Positions 1-9,737 of a DNA stretch of 64,000 nucleotides are shown in pieces. The translations under genes were made by a program, and so were the position numbers. How positions within the stretch are numbered: position 1 is the stretch's first letter; the number at the start of each line of letters is the position of its first letter. Origin of the DNA: Pteria penguin (lineage: Eukaryota > Mollusca > Bivalvia > Pterioida > Pteriidae). The stretch is taken from the NCBI GenBank assembly GCA_035048485.1, contig CM068585.1:20262001-20326000 (forward strand), given 5' to 3'. The notes beneath the pieces were generated by a model, which was given only the letters and a program-made list of their open reading frames with translations, had not been told where the DNA came from and did not search any database.

Positions 1-1606
1 ATTGTCCCCATGATTGTCACCTGTACAGTCGTCAATGCTCCGGTACCGAGATCTGAAATGTATACTATGATAAAAGTTTGTAAGATTAATAAATAAAAAT
101 CTCCTTCATAATAAATTCTGCCCTAATGCGTTCAAGTTTGACTTTGTCGTCATTTACTACTGATACAACATGTTACTTTATTGTTCTATTTCACTTTCTT
201 TCAAATGTTCTTAAATTTGACTTAACTCCTGTCGTTATTAATAGTACATGTACTTTCACTTGGCATAAAATTTGTACTATGATGTTTGACTTAGAAGACG
301 GCACTTAAGAAGTTAATTTGCTTGGCGTCGGATTCTTCTAAAACATTTTTGCGCAAATGCTAGTCTGTGCAATATTCAAAATACTAATATTGTTTAACTA
401 GCATCTTAATATACAAAAATCCGGGAATGAAGGAAAACACTTTTGTACATTATGTTCTAGTTCGTTCTCACTCAAACGAGCATAAATTATTCATAAACTA
501 AACCCAAACACAGTTATAGGAGGTAAGCGCTCTGCTCATTTAATACATATTTAAAGATATATATATCCACCATTGGTCTTCGCTTTGCTGACGACGTTTT
601 TGGCAAGTTCAGAATTATATTTACAAACGATTTCTCGTCATAGGTATTTACTTCCTCGACTTGAAAAGTTGTTGCAGGACTTTTGCGATGGGTGTTTTAT
701 GCAACCAGGGGACGCTTACTCTTTCCGGGCATCTGATCTCACTTCGATTTTATTGGGGTTCGCATTTGTCGGAATATGACACTATACACCATATTGTCCT
801 TTTATTCCATGGACTATGAGATATAATCTACCCTTCGGTGCTTCTTCGTTTTTTACTTTGTCGGTCGTTTCTATCAAATTGCTATTACATGTGAAACAGA
901 ATTTTGTCGTTTTATCGTTGAGAAATATGCTTTTCTTGACACAAGAAATGCAAAATTAATTACTTTATGTGCTTTGATAGATCAGAAAACGTTTTTCAAA
1001 TAATGTAAATCGAACATCGCGAATGCTTCTCGTCTAGGAAAGCAACAAATGAAGACAGCATGTGGAATGAATGTCAATTCTTAACCGTTAAAGTTGACTT
1101 GAAAAGATTTCGGATTTGAGTTAACAGAGATTTAAATTTTGTAATCATAATGATTTCAAAACGAAAATAGCAAATTGGTTTTTGAAAAAAAAACGTTAAT
1201 TGCGCTGGGTGTATTTTTATTTTTTTTTTTTTATGTCAACCAAAGAGAAACATACGAAATGATAGATATAAAGTAATAATTTTGTATAGCAACATCCCTT
1301 AGTCTAAATGTTATCATTGAGGACCTGTGCTTAATATTTCAGGATCCCTGAATGTGGTATTTTTCTTTTCATTTAAATATATAAACACTATGGAAAAGTT
1401 ACTAATATTTCGACGGTTTTTAGGACACACGCACAGGCTCACTTGCTCCTCTTATTTCTAAACCATGGACAGACACAATCATTTTAAAGTATTAAACTAA
1501 AGATTAGATATATTTTCATTATTGCATTTGAATTGAATGGTTTGTACAAAACACTATCTTGAGTATTTGTTTAAACGTTCATGATATTACAAAAATCTGG
1601 ACTTGG
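1..1606. other. Noncoding, nothing recognised
   Basis: AT-rich sequence with short chance frames only. A 40-bp stretch near 805-860 resembles the start of the repeat at 8780-8830 (ACCCTTCGGT.CTTCTTCGTTTTTTAC), so it is probably a repeat fragment. Confidence 0.5.
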
Positions 1607-1656
1607 ATGAGGCCAATATATTTTTATATAAACCCGACTAGGGTAATATTTAAGAT
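1607..1656 (+). CDS. Candidate first coding exon of the sulfotransferase gene
   Basis: ATG at 1607 opens 16 codons ending in AT at 1655-1656, directly followed by a strong donor GTAAGT (1657-1662). Joining AT to the G at 3666 gives ATG and keeps the frame of the catalytic exon, placing a short cytoplasmic tail (MRPIYFYINPTRVIFKM) directly before the hydrophobic anchor. This is the right size and topology for a type II Golgi enzyme. However, the tail is not recognised by homology and the true first exon could lie elsewhere or outside the window. Confidence 0.25.
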
Positions 1657-2459
1657 GTAAGTATATTTTTAAACATCTGAGACCGTCAAATACAGTATTC
1701 ATTTCTTATTGGAAATGCTGTTCATAACACTGTGTAAAACACGATATGTAAATTATGAGATCGCTTTACGTCGTTAAGAAGATAGATTCCGTGATTTTTT
1801 AAAGTACACATTCAAAGTAATCATTACGCCTGATATTAGCGATTTTTTTTCGGAAAAGACTAAGAGATACTTGAAATAAAGAAGGGCCTTTAGAGTTTCT
1901 AAAAGACCAATATAGTACTATTTTCATAGGGACTGCCTTCGTAATGATTTAAAATATTGTAATTTCGGAATTTTAATGAGTGTTTTCAGAGGATTCATGT
2001 CTCAGACATAAGACCCACAAGGGCATCGATCTGAAAAATCCTCGGTGTTTATGTCCCGGCAAATTGTACCAAACAACTGCAATCTTTTCGTCCAGATTAG
2101 TGTCTTTAAACAGAGCATGAGAGCATGTTTTGATGACTGGTATGCCGACTGCGCATCCCTGCTACAGAATGGAGCTGAGCCCAGGAATGTGCATATTCAT
2201 CTGTGTCTATCTCGTGTAAAACCGATACATGTCCGATGGTTATTGAAACCACAAGATAAATTGTCAAGTGACCTTGACCCTGTCAAATCAGGCTGACACA
2301 AGACATCCATTCTTGAATAATGAATGTTTTATGTACAATATATTGACATTGTTGTTATAATGTTCTTCTCTGAAATTATTATACAGGCTACATTGGTTTC
2401 TTAAAATAGATTTATATGCACACGAACATGTAAAGGGCAATGTCGCCATCCTATCTAAC

Positions 2460-2610
2460 ATACATTTACCACCTCTAGTTATGCCAGAGGTCCGTGATTG
2501 CCCATAACTCCTTTTTATTTTTTTGCCTTATGATGTATAAGAAGCTCCAGTTTGACTAGTGCTCAGTATCTGGGGATTTTATTTACATATTCATCAACAT
2601 TAAAAACAAT
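2460..2610. repeat. Short dispersed repeat fragment
   Basis: The ACCTCTAGTTATGCCAGAGG / CCGTGATTGCCC type sequence resembles the block at 32290-32370 on the other strand (ACCTCTG..CAG.GG, ATTTATGGCCCC). Probably fragments of one dispersed family; boundaries not defined. Confidence 0.3.
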
Positions 2611-2644
2611 GCAACTTTTATACAAATTGAAAAATAATACAGAA

Positions 2645-3605
2645 GTAGTCTAGTGCGTCACTTTATAACATTTTTAAATTTCGCGTGCAATGACATCATC
2701 AAACTTTTTCCAATCAGAAAAGTGTATTTCTACTCCTGGTCATGTGACCGCCAATGAACTCAGAAGTGACCGGAATTGACTTCTACGTCATCGGAAAGGA
2801 TCATCCAGTGACCGGAATGGTCATTTTCAATCACATGAACTGATTTTATATTAAGAGAAAGACATTCTTTTAATCAATAATTTACAACAATTACATTTTG
2901 TGTGTCATATCAAATAAAATACGACAAGTACTTTTGTAGCAGAGGACAAAAACCCCCCAAAATCGAATATAAAAAAACGAACTTGATGTACAGATATAAC
3001 TTTTTGTGTCAACACGAAATACTTGTTGTGTCGTATCTTAACCGATATACGGTTACTGTTGCAATAACAGATGCTATCATATGGCTACTGGGGAGGGGGG
3101 GGGGGGGGGGGCAACATTTATATATAGACTCAACATTATATTCTCAGTTGCAATCAAATTAATTGATAACAAAATCTTTCCTGATCGAACAGATAACATC
3201 ATGAGGTGCAGTTCAAATGTCGTAAACAACAAGAACAGGTTACAATGCATAATCATTCATTCATTAAAAAAATTGTCGAAATGCGACATTAATAACATGT
3301 TTTCATAAATATGTATACAATTATATATATAACGGTTACAATACGATATATCAAGTACTCCGTCATGACATAATGAGCTATATCTATACGTGTCCGGTCA
3401 CTTTCGTTTCTGTTTATATAGTTCGAATTGTTTCTTATTTTGTCCTCTACTTTAAAATTATGTAGTAGGTCAAATTCGGTCACCTTTGATGTCCTTAGCA
3501 ATCATGTGACTTGAAGTTGAAATACTGCTTTGTGATTGGACGAAAAGTTTGATGAGGTATTTCGCGTGAAAATAAAAAATGGCTTGACGTGACAAACTAG
3601 ACTAC
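2645..3605. mobile_element. 961-bp terminal-inverted-repeat element (non-autonomous)
   Basis: The ends are inverted copies: GTAGTCTAGT..GTCAC at 2645 and GTGAC..ACTAGACTAC ending at 3605. Similarity continues inward for about 130-140 bp (TTTCGCGTG, CATCAAACTTTT, CCAATCA, TCA(T)GTGAC blocks on both arms). Possible 8-bp target duplication ATACAGAA/ATACAGGT (6 of 8 match). The middle holds a G-run (about 3092-3110) and no transposase. It ends 60 bp before the sulfotransferase exon acceptor. Confidence 0.7.
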
Positions 3606-3665
3606 ATACAGGTTTGTACATAATTACTGCCATGAATTTTTAAAAAGCATAAATTTCACCTACAG

Positions 3666-5046
3666 GATTCGTCTCCTAGTATTAACGGCTGGGCTGTTGG
3701 TAATCTTCGGTTTTCTGGATAAATACAGAATGATATTACACATACACAAGAAAGACGACACTAATCCGGATAGTTTCCACAGTAAGAGAAACAAGCAAAT
3801 AACTAGTGTGTGGTCAGTAAAAACTGCAAGAGAAGGCGAACAGGAGGTAAAAATATTAGTTGAGCCGGATATTTTATTCCAAACCGGAAAAGAGGTCACA
3901 AAGATGAATCGCACTATAGCATCCAGCACCAACTTGCAAAGACCTAATACTACGAAAGTATACGAAAGGAACACTTCAGATGTAATCCCAGTCCAACATG
4001 TCATGTTCTTAAAAGTACACAAGGCAGCCAGTTCTACTTTACAGAGCATTCTGTTACGTTATGGTTATTTCCATAACCTGACTTTCCTGCTCCCCAAACC
4101 TCCTGGTTACTTTTGGAGGAACGTAATCAGTCTAAATGAATCGCTAACTCCGGATAACTATTTGCCTCCCCCACCTAATAAATCTTTCAATATATTATGT
4201 TGTCATGTCCTGTATGATTCACGGATTTTCCACCGAGTTCTACCACATCAAACCAAATATGTTGGAATACTACGCGATCCGTACGAACAGTTCATATCCA
4301 CGGTATTGTATCTGCGGCCAAGGGAGGTGATAAACGCAGGTGGAGTCGACCCTGTGGCAACATACCTAGACAATCCCAGCTTATATGACGCTAAGGACCC
4401 ACGCATGTCCTTCACAAACAATCGAATGGCAGTCGAGTTTGGATTTCCTTTAGAGCTTTTTCATACCAGAAATATAAGTGCTATTCACTTCTATATTGAA
4501 CAACTGGACAGAGAATTTGATCTTGTGCTGATTGTCGAAAGATTTCATGAGTCTGTCATTCTCATGAAAAGAATGTTCCGGTGGCGACTTGGAGACATTA
4601 TATATATTGCGACCAATACAAGGCAGAATAAATCTAGCAGTCAGCGCTTCAAGTGGACGCAACAGATGACGGAAAAATTCAAAAAATGGAATGAAATTGA
4701 TTTGGAATTATATGATTTTTTTAAACGAAAACTCGATATGCAGATAAAAAAAGAAGACGATACATTTCAAAACGAAGTTAGATTTTTCAAGTCTGTTATA
4801 CAGGATATTGCAATGTTTTGTAATTCAAATGGAACAAATAACCCTCTAGTAATTCCAAGATCAGCATGGGATGAAGAAATAACTGTTACCAAAGGGGACT
4901 GTTGGCTAATGGATGCTTTCGAGATTAATTTTGTTGATGTTTTACGTCGTATACAGTATCCCGATTTACCACTAGAATCCGGTGACGCAGCTGACATTCT
5001 CCGTACACACTTTGCCAAGATCCATCAACGACATCAATCACAATAA
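3666..5046 (+). CDS. Galactose 3-O-sulfotransferase family protein, terminal exon
   Basis: Family knowledge: Gal3ST enzymes are Golgi type II membrane proteins that transfer sulfate from PAPS to C3 of galactose on glycolipids or glycans. Seen: the acceptor TTTCACCTACAG precedes G|ATT at 3666, and the frame then runs open to TAA at 5044-5046 (about 460 residues). It opens with a hydrophobic signal-anchor (IRLLVLTAGLLVIFGF, to about 3715), followed by a basic stem. The 5'-phosphosulfate loop FLKVHKAASST is at 4006-4038, and the 3'-phosphate motif VGILRDPYEQF is at 4261-4293. Sequons include N-R-T, N-T-S, N-L-T, N-E-S, N-K-S and N-I-S, fitting a luminal glycoprotein. Length is close to the family's roughly 420-490 residues. 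There is no good ATG in frame at the exon start (the next is about 20 codons in, after the anchor), so the initiator must sit in an upstream exon. Which paralogue (Gal3ST1-4 type) cannot be resolved. Confidence 0.9.
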
Positions 5047-5047
5047 A
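5042..5047 (+). promoter_or_regulatory. AATAAA overlapping the sulfotransferase stop codon
   Basis: AATAAA spans the TAA stop (5044-5046). A second AATAAA is at 5161-5166, 115 bp beyond the stop, and is the more usual position for a working polyadenylation signal. Confidence 0.4.
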
Positions 5048-5160
5048 ACCGATTCTGTTTATGATAACAATGGATAGACCATTAGATTCAATGATTTGCC
5101 GTCTAAATGGTATGCAGGTTTAGACAAAAAGTTTTTCTATTACGTATTTGCTAGACAGTG

Positions 5161-5166
5161 AATAAA
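5161..5166 (+). promoter_or_regulatory. Likely polyadenylation signal of the sulfotransferase gene
   Basis: Canonical AATAAA 115 bp downstream of the stop codon, before the repetitive DNA that begins near 5350. No transcript evidence is available from the sequence alone. Confidence 0.45.
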
Positions 5167-5349
5167 AGTAAATACGTCATTTCTTTGTAAATTGGGTCTT
5201 TCGATATACAGTTATTTCCCATATAAGCAGGTATCTGATGGCAAACCATTGTGACGTCATAAAATTTCTATATCATTTCCCGTATTCTTGCCCCAGTTTC
5301 CGAGCTACCCCCCCCCCCCCCACCTTTTGTGTGTGTGTTTTTTTTGAGT

Positions 5350-6545
5350 GGTTTTTTAGCTCACCTGAGCGTAGTTCAAGTGAGCTACTGTCATAGTGCA
5401 GCGTCCGTCGTCCGTCGTTAACTTTTCTACATTTTCGACTTCTCCTCCAGAACCACTGCACAGAATTTCACCAAACTCCATAGGAAGTAAGTACTCAAGG
5501 TCCTCTACAAAGTTTGTGTTTTTTATGCCGATCCGTGATCCAAGATGGCCGCCATTGGCTCTGATTGGTTGACACATTTTCGACTTCTCCTCCAGAACTG
5601 CTGCATAGAATTTCACCAAACTTCATAGGAAGTAAGTACTCAAGGTCCTCTACCAAGTTTGTGTTTTTATGCCGATCCTTGATCCAAGATGGCCGCCATT
5701 GGCTCTGATTGGTTGACACATTTTCGACCTCTCCTCCAGAACTGCTGCACAGAATTTCACCAAACTTCATAGGAAGTAAGTACTCAAGGTCCTCTACCAA
5801 GTTTGTGTTTTTATGCCGATCCTTGATCCAAGATGGCCGCCATTGGCTCTGATTGGTTGACACATTTTCGACCTCTCCTCCAGAACTGCTGCACAGAATT
5901 TCACCAAACTTCATAGGAAGTAAGTACTCAAGGTCCTCTACCAAGTTTGTGTTTTTTATTTCCGATCCGTAATCCAAGATGGCCGCCATTGGCTCTGATT
6001 GGTTGACACATTTTCGACTTCTTCTCCAGAACCGCTGCACAGAACTTCACCAAACTTCATAGGAAGTAAGTACTCAAAGTCCTCTACCAAGTTTGTGTTT
6101 TTTATGCCGATCCGTGATCCAAGATGGCCGCCATTGACTCTGATTGGTTGACACATTTTCGACTTCTTCCCCAGAACCACTGCGCAGAAATTCATCAAAC
6201 TGCATAGAAAGTAAGTACTCAAGGTCCTCAACCAAGTTTGGTGTTTTTTATGCCGATCCGTGATCCAAGATTGCCGCCATTGACTCTGATTGGTTGACAC
6301 ATTTTCGACTTCTCCAGAACCACTGCACAAAATTTCACCAAACTGCATAGAAAGTAAGTACTCAAGGTCCTCTACCAAGAATAGGTTTTTCATGCCGATC
6401 CGTAATCCAAGATGGCCACCATTGGCTCTGTTTGATTGACACATTTTCATCTTCCTCTCCAGAACCACTGCACAAAATTTCTTGCTTGCTTGTAAATATG
6501 CACTTTGTGCTCAGGTGAGCGATATAGGCCCACTTGGGCCTCTTG
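5350..6545. repeat. Repeat element with internal 144-bp tandem array
   Basis: About eight copies of a 144-146 bp unit (landmarks CCAGAACTGCTGC, AGGAAGTAAGTACTCAAGG, GATCCAAGATGGCCGCC) run from about 5440 to 6480; landmark spacing 5592, 5736, 5880, 6026. The array is bounded by AGCTCACCTGAGCG at 5359 and, inverted, by CTCAGGTGAGCGATATAGGCCC at about 6510-6530, giving the appearance of one element with inverted ends. The long minus-strand open frames here are repeat shadows. Confidence 0.8.
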
Positions 6546-6660
6546 TCTTTTGTTGTTGTTGTTGTTGTTGTTTTCCTGGTTTGTTGTTGTTGTTGTTGTT
6601 TTCCTGGGTTTTTGTTTTTTTGGGGTTTTTTTTTTTGGGGGGGGGGGTCGGCAATTGGTC
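6545..6660 (+). repeat. TGT/T/G-rich low-complexity tract
   Basis: (TGT)n-like repeats at 6548-6600 followed by T- and G-runs to about 6650, directly attached to the end of the preceding element. Confidence 0.85.
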
Positions 6661-6896
6661 TATTGGTTGACGTTACAATGGTTTGATTTCAGATACTTTC
6701 TCATATTGGCAATAACTCTGTATATCGACAAGGCCCAATAATTCTAGAAAAATGCAGCTAAACTTATCATTATTATTATCTTACTATTATTATATAAATG
6801 TCTCGCGTTGATCTCGAAGGAAACTGGAAAATCAAACCAAACAAGTACAACCATTTGTAATGCTAGTTTAAGTTTCTATAGGAATTTTGGTATGCC

Positions 6897-7104
6897 TTTT
6901 TACAGCATTGCTGTTGCACTGGAGAGACACTCAGGTGACTGTGAATTGTGCTCCTTAGCTTAATGGTGCAATATAAATATATTTCATTTTTACTGTAAAC
7001 TTTTAACAGCACTGCTGTTGCACTGGAGGGACACTCAGGTGACTGTGAATTGTGTTCCTTCGCTTAATGGTGCAATATAAATATATATTATATTTACTGT
7101 AAAG
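6897..7104. repeat. Two-copy 104-bp tandem duplication
   Basis: ACAGCATTGCTGTTGCACTGG at 6902 recurs as ACAGCACTGCTGTTGCACTGG at 7006. The rest of the unit (ACACTCAGGTGACTGTGAATTG, AATGGTGCAATATAAATATAT) is also duplicated with few changes. Each copy contains a small CAGCA..TGCTG hairpin. Confidence 0.8.
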
Positions 7105-8770
7105 ATAAAAGAACAGTAGTTATCTTATACTAAGGACAATTATATCTCATATCGTTGTATCATTTGAATGTCTCCGTCTGATCTGGTTATCTGCTTATTC
7201 TCAAAACTTAATCCTTTATCATCGCCTCAAAAATGTCACTAGAATGTCTTTGAATTTCTCTCAAAATATATAAATGGAGAGTAAATGTTTATTCTTTGTA
7301 GATCAAATTTCAAAAGTTATTTAATGGTTTGAAGTTATCAACTAATTATCTAACGCCTGCTGACCTGGTCATGTGATCGATGAGTAGTCGCGAGTAAGAA
7401 TACAGCAAATCATCGTAATAGTCGCGAACACACCCCGATCGTCAAGAAAATCAACAATATAATGTTGAAAATTTATTAACTTCTACTTAGGCACAAAACA
7501 AATAATATCTCATATGTATCATTTGTAATTCACGTTAGATATTAGAAAATCCATTCAATGGAAGACGTTGACGATATAATTTTTGTATTTGATTGTTAGG
7601 TTCACCGTTCTGTTAAGACTGTACATCGGACATAATTAATATAATTCTATACAAAGACTTCTAAACAATTTATTTAAAAGTCCTTGTTCCATATAAAGCT
7701 AAAAAGAAAACATTTTCGATAATGTCGAACGGTAACTGCACGCCATGATTGCTTCCCCTATAAGGTGGCAGAAGATGTTTATATGTGATAGAATCCGCTG
7801 TATCAAAGCAATTTCGGATTTAGAATAAGAAGGGGAGGGGATATGGCGAGCTACCTTTGACTCCTTTAACCTCATGTAAATGGACAGTTTGAAGACTGTG
7901 TTATTTTACTTTCACTGATGTTTAGGCATTACCTCAGCTATCGTGTTATCGCAACTTTCAAGTTTTTCAATTTCAAAGGAAGCAAATATTTCCTCTTCTC
8001 TGAACCCGTAAATGTATAATACCTTAAAGATTACAAGTATAAATGGACATAACGATGAACGTAGCAACGACAGTTTTTCATGAAAAGCTAAGGCAGTTCT
8101 ATCGTTTACTCCGAGAGGGAGTCAGAGGGCATTCGGACATTGTGTATTACTACTCTCCTCCTCACCAGCGCTATCATTAATAGAAGCTTTTTATACTGTT
8201 ACGGGAGGGTGTTAGACCTGTGTATGATACACAGAATTGTTTACGTTTTGTAGTACAATCTGCTTTTACATAGATATATCTAAAGTCTTTTTAAGATATT
8301 GAATATGTGGAATAAGTGTTGTACAGGTATGTGTTTTCGTTGAAATTTCTAATTTGTGAGTCACTATACAACATTCCTCCTGTTATTCTTACTTTTAATT
8401 TATTAATGGCGATCAACTCCAAGCGTCACTCATGAGGGTGACCAGAAACATTTATGAATAATGAATTTTCCAACTACAATTAAAATAATATACTGCCATA
8501 TGAAGCAGAGTAGCATGCTAAAAGTGTTCTTTTAAACAAAGTAGTTACAACATGCTGTAAAGACCTTGTATTTTATAACAATTTGCATCGTTCTTCTACT
8601 AAGTACTGTGAAAGCAAAGTTTCATTGATGAAGAACATCTAGAAAGAAAACAAAAGAAAATAAGGATTGCTCCAGATAGATTCAGACAAGACTTGTCAGA
8701 AGACAGCATAACTCACTAGTGCTACAAGTAATCATCTCAGATACATTATTTAAATAGCAAAGATTTATAA
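7105..8770. other. Intergenic, nothing recognised
   Basis: No frame with recognisable protein, no repeat structure seen by eye, and no tRNA-like fold. Confidence 0.45.
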
Positions 8771-8779
8771 GTCTGTAAT

Positions 8780-9480
8780 GTGACTATGGGATATGGTTTA
8801 CCCTTCGGTACTTCTTCGTTTTTTACTATGAAAAGAAGACAAAGTTCAAGGTCAAGGAAATCAGGTCAAAAGAGATGGCACCAAATGAAAGCTTTGGTCA
8901 TCAGGAATCTTCACATGAAATACCGAAGCCCTAACCCTAATGGTTCAAACGATAAAACCCAGAATAAAGTTTTTTAAAAGTAGGTAGTGGTCATGATCTC
9001 AAAAGAGGTGGCATGAAATGAAGTTCTGGTCATATGGAATCTACAAGTAAAAAGTCAAAGCCCTATCTCTAATGGTCGAAAAGATATAGCCAAAGTTTCT
9101 TTATGAAAAGTAGGTCAAAGTCCAAAGCGAAGGTTAACAGGTCAAAAATGGAAACACATAAACATTTTGGTCCTAAAAAATTTACATGTGAAATATCAAA
9201 GTCCTATCTCTAATGTTCAAAAGATATAGCCTAAGTTAAAGCTTTTGAAAAGTAGGTCAAAGTCCATGGTCAAGGTCATTAGGTGAAAAGTGATGGCAAT
9301 ACATGAAAGCTCTGGTCATGAGGAATCTACTTATGAAATATTTAAGTCCTATCTCTTATGGTTCATAAGTTATAGCCCAGATTAAAGTTTTTCGGAACGT
9401 GGATATGGACACGGACGCCTGGCAGCGGACGCCATGGGAATGACATTAGCTCCCAGGACATCTGTCCCAGTGAGCTAAAT
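8780..9480. repeat. Degenerate dispersed repeat (AGGTCAAGGTCA type)
   Basis: Three to four diverged units of about 115-150 bp share GAAAAGTAGGTCAAAGTCC, CATGAAAGCT(T/C)TGGTCAT.AGGAATCT and CCTATCTCTAATG.TC. The end carries GACGCC..GGACGCC and an AGCTCCC..GTGAGCTAA inverted end similar in style to 5359. Open frames here are chance. Confidence 0.6.
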
Positions 9481-9612
9481 AATGAAACTCCGCATAAAGG
9501 GCTTAATATACACCCCATAAAATGACAAAGGACAGTATCTATCATATCATCATATGCAATAATAAATACAGATGTATATCAAATAAAACAATACTCAAAT
9601 ACTACATCATTA

Positions 9613-9618
9613 TTTATT
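9613..9618 (-). promoter_or_regulatory. AGK polyadenylation signal overlapping the stop codon
   Basis: On the minus strand AATAAA starts at the last base of the TGA stop. No other AATAAA is seen for several hundred bases downstream, so the 3' untranslated region may be only a few tens of bases. Confidence 0.5.
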
Positions 9619-9737
9619 CATAAGCTAGGTAAAGGTACATGATTATAGAACACTTTTAATTTATTCTTCAATAGTCTGACATCAATTGGCATCGCCTCGA
9701 ATCTTTCCCCATCTATAGTGTACCAAAGTTCTGTTCC
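9618..9737 (-). CDS. AGK: AGK coding exon 14 (terminal)
   Basis: Acceptor TTTTATTTTACAG; residues 387-425 (GTELWYTIDGERFEAMPIDV to the TGA at 9620-9618), matching FSIDSEEYEAMPVEVKLL at the vertebrate C-terminus. Confidence 0.94.
   Translation of the reverse strand, partial: GTELWYTIDGERFEAMPIDVRLLKNKLKVFYNHVPLPSL

Noticed and set aside
3660..4049. 129-codon minus-strand frame
   Set aside because: Antisense shadow of the sulfotransferase exon.
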